The position numbers and the translations under genes are program-made. A stretch of DNA of 64,000 nt from contig SNVD02014099.1 in the NCBI GenBank assembly GCA_013180625.2, forward strand, positions 372,001-436,000, written 5' to 3'. The DNA is from Boswellia sacra. Taxonomy: Eukaryota; Streptophyta; Magnoliopsida; Sapindales; Burseraceae. Numbering within the stretch: position 1 is the stretch's first letter; every line of letters starts with the position of its first letter. This document shows positions 48,388 through 61,263 of the stretch, piece after piece. The notes under the pieces are model-generated. The model saw nothing but the letters and a program-made list of their open reading frames with translations. It made no database searches and was not told the DNA's origin.

Positions 48388-49805
48388 TGATAGGTGTCTA
48401 TTTATGTATTACTTTCATATCAATTTGTCCATGTTTCTTTGCTATATTCCTTGGTATTTTTATGGTTTTGTGTGGTTTTGATGTTTGTAGGAGTTTTGGA
48501 GCAACTTGCACAAAAATGGAGTAAAACCCTTCATTTTCACCTCTGCTAGTCAACCATCTTCTCGGATTTAATTGTATTGATATACAATGAACCCGATGAC
48601 ATATTATATACCGTTGGAAAGCTCTCGAAGTCTATTTTCTGGAGAAATTTACGGTTTATAAATCCATTCAGTGTACCAAAAGTTGTAATCAAAACAGTGT
48701 GAGAAGTATAGAAATGTAATTCCACAAATCACTGTAGCATGTATAATACGGGACACTGTAGCAGGTTACTGTAGCAGAGTATTTAAACACATTTTAGGGT
48801 TTTATTTTGATAACTTGAAGAGGGGAGAACGTGGAGGAGGCTGCATCTTTGGATTTCTCTCATCTCTTAGAGTTCTTGAAGGAGATTGAAGGCTTGGAAA
48901 GAGGAAGAACTACAAATCCTAAGAGATTTCATCAGATTTGCTAAGTTTTTCATTTCCCTTTCATTTTCTGGAATTGCTATGTATTGTATTGTATTTGTAT
49001 TGTGTCTGAATATGTGTAACTAAATCTGACTTGGTTGAGGGTGATTTCAAAGCCCTTGATATGGTGTTTGTAAGTTGATTGTGCAAGAAATTATTATCCA
49101 ATTCTCTAATTGAAGTTGCTTGTATTTTCCCATGTTTAATGCTTATGATTGCTTGCTGGATTGTATTTGGGTGGCCAACTGAATATAATCTGGATATTGT
49201 CTATTGCTAGACTAGAAATCTTGATCCGTAATTGTCTTGAATTTCTAATCATTAGTAGCAAAATTGTGATCAGAGATTGCAATTGGAGAATATAACCTAA
49301 GTTAAATAATCCGAGCTTGTGTGTTTATTGCTTAGATCAACCTATCTTTCTTTCATAATGCATCCATTGAATTAAATTTAGAGAGCTTGTTCTAGGTTGT
49401 TTAATGGATAGAGATTAAATAAAGAGCATGTTTTATTTAACAACAAAGTAAGGAAAGATTGGGATAACAGAGCTTGTTGTTATCTACGGTTGATAATTTC
49501 AATGGTGTAATTGGATGACAATTCTACAATTAATTCGCAAATCCATATCTTGTGGTGGAGAATGATCCCTTAACCAGATTTCTATCATTGATTAATTCCC
49601 ATTTCAATTAAGTTTGCATTGTGTTATTCATTAATTACCGTCGTATTCAGTTTTTCATCTAGTTAATCAACAACAAAACCCCCCATTTAGTTAATTATTG
49701 CTGGAAATAACAAATTCAATTAGAATCAATCCTCGTGGGAACGATATCTTACTCATCACTTTATTACTTGTGCGACTAGTATACTTGCTAGTTTCGAACG
49801 CATCA
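48388..49805 (+). mobile_element. Solo LTR (1,418 bp)
   Basis: Starts TGATAGGTGTCTATTTATG and ends CGAACGCATCA, with TSD TGTGT (48383-48387 and 49806-49810). No coding sequence is present. The 3' part carries TCCTCGTGGGAACGAT and TTTATTACTTGTGCGAC, matching the end signature of the nested LTR at 34701-36229 although the rest differs. Confidence 0.82.
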
Positions 49806-49810
49806 TGTGT

Positions 49811-50597
49811 AATATCGGAATTAAATTATATGGATTGGTTGTATACATAATATTACTCATGATAAATAGACGAATCTTTCCCAATAATATTGTTGCCTAC
49901 TGTTCCAGGAGAAAGAGATAGTCGGTATTGAAATCATTTTCATTTTCTCCATAAATTACATAGATGTGAATACATCACCATTTTGATGAGTAACAAAAAA
50001 TAATAATAATTAATACAAAGCATTGTTTTTTTTGGCTGACATCATGAATTTATTATTCTCTCTCAGTAGTTCCAAATCTATAAAGCTAGAGTACTCCTAT
50101 AAATTTTGAATTCCTTTTCTTTCTCAGCTTCTAGTTCCACTATGACCAGTTCTGGTAGAGCCACCACTCCGAGGGCCTGGCTCCCCGGTCATTTGAGTGA
50201 CTCATTCCCACAAGCCAATTTAATGGATGAGTTTGAAAATGTTACTGAGGATGTAAGTGTTTATACCAAACCATATCAAAATCCTCTTGCATTATTTTGT
50301 TGATATTCTCTATGTTAATTTAATTGAGAACAACTGTACTCTTACATTTTCATACAAATATTTTATGCATTTATTTTCATGGTTATAAGAGCTCTAAGAA
50401 TTCTAAACGAATCTACCTAGCTAATGCGCATAAGAGTTCTCAATTACGATAATTTAAATCCAACTCTTGACCACAAAAGACCCTTGACGTTATATATTTC
50501 CTCTAAGAGAATAAAACAAATTAATTATCATTTTATCTAGTTGCAACTCTAGCTTAATTGGTTCATTGGATTTTTGCAAATGTTGAATATAGCATGG
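49811..50597. other. Spacer with one short open segment
   Basis: Mostly AT-rich. 50127-50252 reads SSTMTSSGRATTPRAWLPGH and LSDSFPQANLMDEFENVTED between a TTTCTTTCTCAG acceptor-like site and a GTAAGTG donor-like site. It could be an orphan exon, but I do not recognise it. Confidence 0.3.
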
Positions 50598-50968
50598 CGA
50601 TGCACGATTTTTGTACGGCCAGAAAGTAGGCTAAGTCTCGCGCGGGTCATCTGGTCAAGGTCCTAAAAACAAAGAAAATTAATGGTCAAGGATGTCGGCA
50701 AAAACCCTCCGATGCTCAAATCAGTTTCTGGCACACTAAAATTCTCTAAGTGAGCTTTCTAGAGAGAGAAGCTCTGATAAGTAAAAGATTCTAGAGAGAG
50801 AGTGATTTTTGAGAAATGTACATACCTTGAGTGTAGATTAGGAGTTTTTATATAGATATTAGGAGGGATCACTGTGGGATCCAGACAATAGGTTTAGATA
50901 ACAGGCTTCAGTAATGGGTTTACGATGTATGTATTTGATAATCATGGTCTAATTTTGTGTGGCCATAA
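50598..50968 (-). repeat. Left LTR block of the gypsy element
   Basis: Shares GATGCAC, CTTTCTAGAGAGAGAA, GTAAAAGATTCTAGAGAG, CAATAGG(T/C)TTA and GTGGCCATAA with 58511-58887. Beyond this the copies diverge. Confidence 0.75.
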
Positions 50969-52090
50969 TAGTAGTTCTCTCAGACTCAAGTTGAATGGTC
51001 AGTCGATGTAGGGGTGACTAAATTGTTCATGGCGTAGGTTTCATGTATCAACAACAGGCCATATGGGTTATATAATCCCATGTGTGTGACTTGAACCCTA
51101 GGCAGGCGTCACAGTTATAGTAAATTTTAAGGAGGAAGACCACCTCTATTTATGGTGAGAAGATTGTGTTTGCCCCATAGGAGCGGAGAAAGGCGCTTTT
51201 ATAAATGGGATATCACCAGAGTGTGTGCGCTTTTAGCGAGAGTTTCACCCAAATAAGCAGGAAGTGGCTGGAACCCTTCGGCGGGCGCCACATTTACAAT
51301 GGGGTGGTTGTTCTAACAAGACAATACAATTCTCAGGGCTAAGGTGTGGCGTGAGGACACACATGATAGTTATGCTTGGACTTGGTTAGGTGAAAGATTA
51401 CCAAATAAGGGGCTTTTTGAAATATAATTAATGAATATGTGGAGTTTGTGAGGACAAAGCCTTGTGAGAGAAGTGAAAATGATGAAAGACATAATAGAGC
51501 GCACATGGCCGAAATAGTGAAGCCGTGAAGGAGAATTGTAAAAGTGGGAGCGAGAGTTGATGAAATGGCCACGTGAGAGTGGAAAGTGAGGTAAAAAATA
51601 AAAATAAAATGTACAAGTGGAGTGCACATGGCATGATGAATTATTTCTAGCAATGTAATGTAACATACATAAGCATTTTAATTAGCTTATTCAAACATGT
51701 TAAACACAACAATAAATAATTAAGCATAGCAAGCACATTGGAAATATGCAAACAAGTCGAAACGTATGCTTTAAAAAAAAAATCAGTGTTGGAGACAAAC
51801 ACCATGCGTTATATACATATTAACAAATTATAAAATATTTTAACAGTTAAGCACGGTGAAGATATAAATATTAAGTACGTAAAGCACATTTAAAACACGT
51901 TAAAACCTGTTGAAAGCATCACCAAGAGTTATGTAAACGTATCTAAAATTTGAAACTAGGAAATTATGGCTCAATGGCTGCACTACTGGAATCCAATGAT
52001 GGATACTTTAAGCGTAGTATGGTGGAAACGTTTCTATTAGGTAACTTGAATCATACAACAGCCTTGTATATGAAACTTAATAAGCATGTG
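50969..52090. other. Gypsy internal or LTR-adjacent spacer
   Basis: No coding homology recognised. The 51339-51666 minus-strand open frames overlap each other in three frames and have no recognisable motif. Confidence 0.4.
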
Positions 52091-52206
52091 CATAGACGGA
52101 GCCAGGATTTTTAACAAGGAGGGGCAAATCCAAACAACAATAAAATTTAAAATGACAATAAAACAATAAAGAAAAATAGTGATATCCATTCATACATTTT
52201 TCAACT

Positions 52207-54548
52207 TTACAATTGCCCTCGACGTGATTTCATATTTTGAAAGCGTTGAATGATAACTTCATTATCAATAGCATCAAATACATCCTTCTCTATATATACA
52301 ATTAAGTTATCATTCAGCCATTGATCTCCCATTCGATTTCGAAGACGATTTTTGACAAAATTCATTGCTGAAAAGGCCCTCTCAACACTGGCTGTAGCAA
52401 CTGGAAGAATTAATGCAAATGTCACTAACTTCCAAACAATGGATAAACAATATCTTTTTTAAACTCAACCATTCTCTTTGCAAGATCCCCAATTCCTTTC
52501 AATCCTGAAAATTCCATGCTAGAGCGCATGTCCATAATGTAAACATCAAGTTGAACATCAAGTGCCATGAGCTCTATTTCAGAAAAATCATTAGGATAGA
52601 ATTCAGCAAGTCGCATCAATTTTTGTTTATCAAAAGCACCAAACGAGTCATATGGACATAAACATGCTATACACAAAAGCAACTCAGTATTTGCCTCATT
52701 GAAGCGATTGTTTAGCTCTTGAAGTTGCATATCCAAAATAGTGTAAAACAAATCAATCCGATAATGATGCATATTTGTGATTTCTGGAGCATTACGCAAA
52801 GACCGCCCTTCAATTATAAACCTATCATCCATGTTAGGGACATCAATGTCATGCTTAACACAAAAAGAATATACTTTACCTAGTAAAGTATCCAATCCTT
52901 TCTCCCTCATCATTTGCAATCCATCTTTACATACACTAACCAATTTCATAGCATTCACAATATCTTGATCTTTTCTTTGAAGAGCTTGAGACAATTCATT
53001 TGCAAGGCCAAGTATATCTTTCATCAAAAAGAGAGTAAACACAAAATTAAATGATTGCATCATCTTTGAAATATGCTTGGCATGAAATCTTTGTTCAGAG
53101 CTTCCATCCCGCGCAATTATCTTAAGAACATCAATTATGGATGAAAACATGATAGTAATGCTTATCAACGTACCATAATGTGATCCCCAACGTGTATCAC
53201 CAGCACGTTTTAAATTAGTCTCTTGATTGAGACCTTGTCTACTTGAAAGTTCACCATTGTTGATAGCTTCAATAACTTTAAGAGCTTGTTTCTCTCGAAG
53301 GATATCACTACGCTTAGATAAAACTCCAACAATATTAACAATGATTGCAATTATGTTAAAAATATCATTAACATCTTCATGTTTCTTTGCAACTGCTACA
53401 AGAGCCAATTGGAGTTGATGAGCAAAACAATGAACATAGTAAGCACAATTGTTTTCATTCAAAATGAGTGTTTTAAGCCCATTGAATTCACCTTGCATGT
53501 TACTAGCTCCATCATAGCCTTGGCCACGCAACCTAGATATGCTCAATCCATACTTACAAAATAGATTATCAAGTGTTGCCTTAAGTGAGAGAGCTGTGGT
53601 ACTAGTAACATGTTCAATTCCTATTAGGCGCTCTACAACAAGACCATTTTTGTTCACATAACGCAAAACAACAACCATTTGCTCTTTAACAGATATGTCA
53701 CGAGATTCATCAATCATAATGGAAAAAAATGAGTCACCCAAATCTCTAATTATAGCAATGAGAGTTTCAAGGGAAGCAGCACTTACAATATCTTTTTGAA
53801 TATCAGGTGATGTCAATTTAAGATTCTCAGGAGCATTCTCCAACGTAACAGCTTTAACATCTTCATTATGCTCAGCAAGAAATCGCAAAAGCTCAAGGAA
53901 GTTTCCTTGGTTACTTGAACCATCAGATTCATCATTACCACGAAATGCAAGCCCTTGTCTTAAAAGAAAACGAACAAAATCAACCGTGGCAGTCAATCGA
54001 GTTCGATACTCAATTTTAGCTTGATCAGAATATCGAGTGAAGCAAGTTTTAATATGTTGACTTTGCTTCATTAGTGATTCACACATTGATCGAGCATAGT
54101 TAGGAGCACTATTAACACCTCCTTCATGGATTTTAAATTTTTCTTTCTTCTTCCAATTTGAAAACCCTTGACCAACAAAATAATCACCACCTCCTTGATC
54201 TCCAATTTCAGGCTTAAAAAGATAGCAATAAAGACAAAATGCTGCATCTTTTGCTATGCTATATTCCAACCACGTAAACTCATCAAACCAAGAAGCAACA
54301 AATCGCCGTGAGATTTGCCCATATTTCTTATAAGGAAAACTATGGCCTCTAGGTTGGCAAGGTTTTCTTTGTAAGTATGCTCTCCGAACTTGATCTCTAA
54401 TATTAGGATTATAATCTGAAATTCGAGGTCGTAGTCCAGGATCCATTGGAAGATCTCTCAAATCAACTTCTATATTTTTACTAGAACCACCACCATGTCT
54501 ATCTTGATGAGGTGGGAGTACTACCTTTTTCTGTAAATATTTCTCCAT
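52207..54548 (-). pseudogene. hAT transposase (TTF zinc finger, DUF4371, hAT dimerisation), one frameshift
   Basis: ATG at 54548. 707 codons are open to 52425 with a TTF-type zinc finger (FCLYCYLFKP region, ~residues 75-170), a DUF4371/RNase H-like core (FSIMIDESRDISVKEQM, GQGYDGASNMQGEF, YVHCFAHQLQLAL, RWGSHYGTL) and a C-part to KDIVYPL. A one-base frameshift near 52440 separates it from the C-terminal hAT dimerisation domain (LILPVATASVERAFSAMNFV to the stop at 52207). The catalytic acidic residues IDE, YDG and VERAFS are all present. The total of ~780 aa fits the plant ZMYM1/TTF-like hAT family. Only the frameshift visibly disables it. Confidence 0.93.
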
Positions 54549-55646
54549 ACTGTTTCAAAACAAAAAATTTGTCATTACTTGTGTGAACAAAAGTGCAAAA
54601 GAACCAAATAATAAGAATAATAATAATAATAATAATTTATTTCAATATTAATAATAGGCAGCTTTAAAAGTACAAATACTAAATAAATAGATTTCAAAAT
54701 TTTAAAATTGTTAAAAAATGGTACGATTAGAAAAAAAAATTATTTTTATATATAGAACTCAAAGAAATATGATCAAAAATTAAGAATTATAATTTTTAAA
54801 ATAATTGACCAAAAAGTCTATCAAAATCAAATGTAGGACAACACAAAAATCAACTATTCACCACCATAATCATCTAGACTAAAACCTTTTGATTGGAGGG
54901 GGGTTCCAGTTATTAGTTTTTGAGAAATCAACTATCACCAGAAACATATTCCTAATCCACTCTAACTGTCAATCAAGATCTATAATTTGGTCCGTATAAA
55001 TTTTCAAAGAGGGATTTCTTTTTTGTTTTGTTTAATTGTTTTATTATTATAAATATCCATAATTTCACAATAATTAAATTTAATTAACATTTGTTTAAAT
55101 TAGAGGTTTTTGGTTTCTATTTGATCATAATACAGCTTAAATATATAATTTTTAATATATTATATAGAATTAAAATATTTATATAAAAAATTGTAATCTA
55201 AAAAAATAAAGTCCTACAATCATGATTCATGACCAGTAGCTACCCTTGCGAATTTAAGGAAAAAGAAATTGCAACACATCACTTGAAGAGTAAAAACAAA
55301 TAAGAAAACCGAAAAAGTGCAAAGTAATAATTAAAAAACAAGAGGAGATGAATTTTACCTCAATATTCACTAACTTTCAATAAATAGATGGACCACTACA
55401 AGAAGAATAGATGTTGATTGGTGAATAACCGCCAATGAAGTGAAGAAGAAGTTGAAGAAGAAGAAGTAGAGTTACGGGACCACAAAACCACAAAAAAGTA
55501 AAGTGCTTTTAGGGTTGGGTAAAGTAGACGTATGGGTGAGACTTGAGAGGGAAGAAACCAATAAAAAATTATAATACAAATTTGTAATTTTAGACAATAT
55601 AAGGGGCAAAACAGATAATACACCTTCTAAAAAAATTTTCAAATCC

Positions 55647-55668
55647 AGGAGGGGCAATTGCCCCTCCT
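55647..55668. repeat. 22-bp perfect palindrome in the hAT right end
   Basis: Centred on CAATTG with GGAGGGG/CCCCTCC arms, just inside the right terminal repeat. Confidence 0.85.
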
Positions 55669-55692
55669 TGTCCCTTCCTGCCTCCGTCCTTG

Positions 55693-56470
55693 CGTTGGAC
55701 ACCCGTTTGGGGTTAGATACGTAGGAGATGGACATGCTTGAACTTGGATACCTAGGAGACGTAAATCTGTCTAAGGGTTGGACACCCACTTGATGTTGGA
55801 GACTTAGGAGATGGACATGACACCTACCGGGAATTAGATGCCTAGGAGATGTAAATCTACCTAGGGCTTGGACACCCACCTAAGGTTGGATGCCTGGGAG
55901 ATGGACATCCCTCTCAACGTTGGACAAAGGTTGGATACCTAGGAGATGGACATTCGCCTAGGTTGGACATCTTCATGAGGTTGGATACTTAGGAGATGTA
56001 CATATATCTAAGGGGGTTGGACATCTGAGAATTGTACGCCTGTGCATTAAGGGGTTGGATGTCTAATTGCATGAGGGCCAGACATTTGGTGGCATTAGAT
56101 GTAGGCTACCCAGGTTTTAGACAACTGGGTTTCGAAGGGTGGACGTTTGACCACGTAGGAGTCAATTGCTTGGCGACCCGAGGGTTGGGCTCCAAGGTGT
56201 TAGACGCACAGGTATCAAAGGTTGAACGCCCAAACACATAGGGGTCATATGTCTGCAACTAAAAGACGGGGGCACTAAGGTGTTGGATGCATGGTGTCAA
56301 ATGGTGGATGCCTAACCATATGTGAGTTAGACATCTGCTGACCTGAGGGTTGGGTGCCAAGGTGTTGGACACATGGGGGTCAAGGGGTGACCGCCTAACT
56401 ACATAAGGGTAAGATGTCAGGCAACCCAAAAATTGGCTACTTAAGTGTTTGGATGACTGGGCATCACAAG
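55693..56470. repeat. Degenerate minisatellite (TTGGACACC / CTAGGAGATGGACAT)
   Basis: Irregular units alternate GGTTGGA(C/T)ACC and TAGGAGATG(G/T)A(C/A)AT, then drift to GTTGGATG/GGTGTTGGAC forms. They resemble LTR-internal tandem repeats of the gypsy element. Overlapping ORFs are artefacts. Confidence 0.75.
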
Positions 56471-56999
56471 ACTACCCTTTAATAGGTGTTAGCCTAATTT
56501 TCTTTGGCATAACATTGATTATGTAGACACAAGATGTGAATTAACCAAAACTTTAGATGAATGAGGTTTTTTATTTAAAGTCGTTTAACGAGTACATGAA
56601 ATCTTGCTTGAGAGTCATTAGATAAACAAATACCCTTATGAGCCTCATTATAATTGAGCATATGATGTTATGCTACTTCCATTAGCTATATTTCTTCGTC
56701 CCCTTTGGTTGATGGTCCAGACAGTTGATTGATATACTCTTGAAGTTGCCCATCTTGGATGAGGCTTCCAATTTGCTTTTTAGGCTCAAAGCAATCAGAT
56801 ATGTTATAACCTTCAGCTCGATGGAATTTATAATACTTGCTTTTGTCTCTATTCCTTGGGTTAGACCATAACAGAGTCAGAGCAGTTGTTTAAGTAGACC
56901 TTTATCTTTGATTTCTGAAAAAATTTTAGCCTTAATAGTATTTAAGAGAGTGAAGGTATAATCTACCTCCTACTGATGGTCACGATGCTCTAGGCGAAA

Positions 57000-58200
57000 T
57001 TGAAAGGATGACCACTTACCTTTATCATAATGTTTACTCATTTAGTTTTTCAATGGATAATTATCCATGTGATAAGGGAAAGGTACATTGGAGTTTGCCC
57101 TAGGCAGTTCGCTTGATAGATCTCTTCAACATCAACATGGTTGGACACCTTAACTAATACATTTTAATAAAAATGTGGGAGATTAATGAAGAATTCCCAT
57201 GCCAAAAAGAGTTCACCTCTAACTCCTTGGACCAATCCTTGCAAGGCATATCCATTATTGAATCGGTCTACTTAGGCAACCTCGTGCTAGTACCTATCCA
57301 CAAATGCACATAATGATTCGTTGTGGCCTTGTTTAATTGAGATGAGGCTTTGAGTTAGTCGACTCTTCATTTTTAGTTTGCCAAAATAGGTGATGAAATT
57401 ATGAGCTAGATCTTTGAAGCTGGAGATGGATGCGACAGGTAATCTCCTATACCATTGTTTAGTTGAAACCCGTTAGGGTGAGAGCAAAAATTCTACACAT
57501 GATAGCTCATGTGACTCGTTGTATCTCCATGTGAGACACAAAGGAGTCTATGTGTTCTCAAGGATCATTTCTCCCTTGTTAAAGCTCAATGTAGGGAATC
57601 CGAAAACAACATGGATACCTTTACCTTACAATTTTTTTTCTAAGAAGGGAGACTTGCATTGAGGATGACTAACCTCCTCTTTTCTAGGATGTTTGATCAT
57701 TGCCTCTAATTTACGAACTTTTTTATTTATTTTTCGTTGGAGCTCAACATAATGGTTATTTGATGTCTCTTATGAGGAATGTTGACCTTTCTCTGTGTAT
57801 TGACTACTGGTTTCATCTGGGTGCTCAAGGCAACTTCTTTTTTATTGATGGGTACCCTTCGGGGCAAAAGGGCCATGGTAGGAATAAGCGAGATGATCGT
57901 TGTTATTCCTATTCACCTCTTGTTTAGCACTCAGTTGACATTTCTCTTTCAAAGCATGACGAATGTCAAGCACTCCTAACCGTTGTCTAGGCATTGCTTG
58001 TATAGGAAGAGGGAGATCTGGATGACCAACCTCTCTATAAATAACATGAAGAGTAGGGTTTTGCTTTCTTCCCTACTAGGTAGGTAGTCTTGTGGTCTAA
58101 GCGACTAGGTCATGGTGTCCACCCGCATTAGCTAGGTTGTCGGTCATGATGTTACTCAACTATTGAGTGCCTTGTCCAAAGGCTTGGTTGAAAAGGACAA
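57000..58200 (-). pseudogene. Gypsy gag remnant (Retrotrans_gag)
   Basis: Minus-strand reading near 57290-57430 gives ISSFKDLAHNFITYFGK, KSRLTQSLISIKQGHNESL and CAFVDRY, the conserved block of Retrotrans_gag proteins, preceded by FALTLTG. Stops and frameshifts interrupt the rest. 56471-57000 and 57600-58500 show no further domains I can name. Confidence 0.72.
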
Positions 58201-58510
58201 CCATAATCCCCATTTGTTCAGTAAGGTTTTGCATGGTAAGCTCTATAGTGGTTAATCAACTCCTCTTAACCCCCCTTAGCTTCTTAGGTAATAGTCTGTG
58301 TTGCATGAAATTAAGGGCCCTTCTAGAGGATATCGCCAAAGCCCTCCCAGAATTTGTTGCCTTTTGAGGCTTGAGAGGAGCTTCAACCTCAATTTCCTCC
58401 ACCTTTTTGAGCTTGAGTGTTGGGTTAAGTGGCTCATAGTGGGTATGACTAAGTTTGAATGGGAGTAACGACTAAGTAGATTTAAATTTTAAACAAAAAA
58501 CGCCAATTGT

Positions 58511-58887
58511 TGATGCACAGTTTTTGCATTGCTAGAAAGCGGGCTGGGCCTTACGTGGATCATTGGCTCAAGGTCTTGAAAACAAAGAAAACAGTCAGAG
58601 GTGCCGGCGATGGTGCCGATAAGAACCTTCTAATACTCAAATCCGTTCTGGCACACCAGAATTGTCTAATTGAGCTTTCTAGAGAGAGAATCTCTACTGA
58701 GTAAAAGATTCTAGAGAGTGTGAGTTTAGAGAAATATGCATACTTTGAATGTAGATTACAAGGGTTTATATAGGCATTAGGAAGGATTATTGTAGGACCT
58801 AGACAACAAGCTTAGATAATAAGCTTTAGCAATAGGCTTATTATTTATGTATTGGACTAGTCATGGCCTAATTTTAAGTGGCCATAA
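58511..58887 (-). repeat. Right LTR block of the gypsy element
   Basis: Starts TGATGCACAG, homologous to 50598-50968 and adjacent to the ACAATTGGCG junction. Confidence 0.75.
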
Positions 58888-61263
58888 CTTGGCATAGATG
58901 AGATCACAAGATCTAAAATTTGTGTAAAAAAGATTAGGCTCTTGAACATAGCCCAATTTAAATATTAAAAAAAATGCGGTAAGTTAAGAACTCTCCAAGG
59001 AAAACATTGGTTGTTTTGAAACTTGAATAATAGACAGTTTATACCAATGAAAAACCAACTTTGTTTGTAGTTCTATTGAAACATAAAGAACAAGCACTTA
59101 TAGAAGAAATTAATAAGAAAACAAAATTAAACCACCATATATGGTATTTCTCCATGTGCATATCTCGGGTGGGTAGACCCCAGGGACAATGATTATAATT
59201 TTGGAAATTAAACAAATTTATTAAAAAAATTAAAATTATTTTTTTTATAAAATTTACTTAAAGTTAAGATCGAATGGTATATTAAATGAGGATTCTGACC
59301 CTATTAAATGAGAGTTGAATAGAACTATGAGAAAATAGAGTGAGGCTATTAATTTGCACCAAAATTTTGATCTAAATACGCCATTATTTTGTACACAGTT
59401 TCAAAATTTAAAAACATTACTTCTATGCCCTTAATAATGGCAATAAAACATTAATATTTAACATATTTCCATTCAAAAGATTTTATTCTCATTGACTCAA
59501 AAAAAAATTTTTCTTCATTCAACAAAACACCCATGCAAATTCTCTCATATTTTTTCAAGAAAGCACGAGATATCAAGGGGGGATCAACTTCAAGTACTTA
59601 TGAACTTTTCAGTGAAAAAGGAGAAATAGAAAAAATGGGCAGTGGTATGTTATTTTCACTGCCTGAAAGTTTTTGTACAATGCAGAACGCATAGGTTGCC
59701 GAAAGTTTCTTGATCCACTAATCTTAAAAATTTTCTACAAAGATAAAAAGAGACCAAAAAAAAAAAAAAATCCAAGAGATGCAGAATAATTTTGACAAAA
59801 TACTGTGGCTTCGCTTTCGCATTCTTATTGTTGTTGAACTCCTTATCCAGCAAGACCATATGAGAATAAATTTTCTGATAGTGCTTCCTCAATCTACCAC
59901 CTCTCGACTTTTTTATTTTTTTAATCTGATGTCTTTTTATTCTTTGAGTCTTTCTAATCGTGATTTTTTTTCCTTATAATTAATATAATGGTTGTGCAGA
60001 CTACAGAATAATAGTATTTTATTATATTCCTTCTATTTAGTAAATTATTTTAGGGATATTTTAATAATAATATTTTATTAAAGAATAACTGGTGCTTAGA
60101 GCAACATATATAAATAGATAGATACATCTACATATACGTATACATATATATTGCAGAGTGCGCTGTTCGGTAAGTCACGTGCCAAAGCTCAACCATAACA
60201 ACTGGCACATAAATTGGGCAAGACTTCGTCGAATTAAATCGGTAGGCCCAACTTGTAATATTCTCCTTATAGCGACGTGCGTGATGCATTTGAACTTAAA
60301 TACAAAAGAAAATTCCAAGTGTATATCAAAATAAATATAAAAATTAGATTAATTTTATTAAAACTTTATTAGACTAACAGAGAAAACAATAAGAGTGCTA
60401 AGAGCAATTCTATGCTTGTAACTTATTTATAACCAATATTTCTTAAAACATAATTTACAAAACATCACTGAAAAAGTAAAAAATGAAAATAAATGAAAGA
60501 GGTTAAATTATATGATATGGTAATTATCCATCCATTAATATTGGTTGAGCTATTGGTGTCATATTACTCAACCACTAATTTAGTTAAACATATATATAGC
60601 AACATATAATTAATGCATTATATAATATTAAATTAATGTTGGTAAAATTATTTTAACAATATGATAATTTAAGGAAATAAAGAGAGAAATTAAATATGTT
60701 ACAAATAAATTAATAAATTCAATAATGATTTAAACAAATTAAATTAGAATTATGCACACCTTTTTTATTTAGATAAAAACAGAAATTTTTGTCTAGATAC
60801 ATAAAATAATCAGATAACCCGACTTATTAAATCACGAAATCAAATGACATAAGTTATTGAAATAAATAAAATTAAATTAAATTCCGACTTAGACCTCAAA
60901 AACGGTACGCATAACATAATCTCAAACAAGAAATATGTGACTATATAAAAATAACGATGTAAGAATTTAATGAGTCTTTAAATGACAAAAGAGAGAAGCA
61001 AAGAAATGGACAGATGAATTGTATCTTCCCCAGGCTTTTATAAAATCATAATCTCACCCTTAAAATTTGATAAAATCATAATTACTCCTTTTTATTATTT
61101 AACGCTGAAAAAATTATTTTACCCTTAAATGGATTGCATTGAAAATGGGCAAAATAGAAAATAAAAGATATTTTTGTATTTCTTAATTGTTATTCTTGAA
61201 AATAAAAAAAAAATCTTATTTAATGAAACTTGAAATTCGATTTTCTGATTTACCCCAAATATA
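58888..61263. other. AT-rich intergenic spacer
   Basis: No gene, RNA or element recognised. A15 run at 59757-59770; TATATA-rich stretch near 60110-60150. Short open frames around 59656-59979 lack motifs. Confidence 0.5.

Larger units (their letters stand above)
52091..55692 (-). mobile_element. hAT transposon, nearly complete (3.6 kb)
   Basis: The left end CATAGACGGAGCCAGG and the inverted right end CAAGGACGGAGGCAGG match at 13 of 16 positions. A further shared CAAGGAGGGGCAA block lies just inside, giving ~45-bp imperfect terminal inverted repeats. The transposase gene lies on the minus strand. No 8-bp TSD was recognised at these ends. The 5' region 54560-55400 is AT-rich leader. Confidence 0.85.
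50598..58887 (-). mobile_element. Degraded Ty3-gypsy element with gag, containing a hAT transposon
   Basis: Homologous blocks of ~375 bp (50598-50968 and 58511-58887) form the flanking direct repeats. Next to the right block the minus strand reads ACAATTGGCG, the usual junction of plant Ty3-gypsy elements of the Tat/Athila type. A Retrotrans_gag domain is recognisable on the minus strand at ~57290-57450. No pol is seen. The interior is interrupted by the hAT element and a minisatellite. Lineage and exact ends are inferred. Confidence 0.65.

Noticed and set aside
51339..51666. Three overlapping minus-strand ORFs of ~70-104 aa
   Set aside because: They overlap in different frames, have no motif and lie in retroelement-derived spacer.
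55392..55405. CACTACAAGAAGAA as another CACTA terminus
   Set aside because: It lies within the leader of the hAT element, without subterminal repeats, partner end or TSD.
59656..59979. Short ORFs on both strands in the spacer
   Set aside because: No motif, and the minus-strand one includes a poly-F stretch from an A-run.
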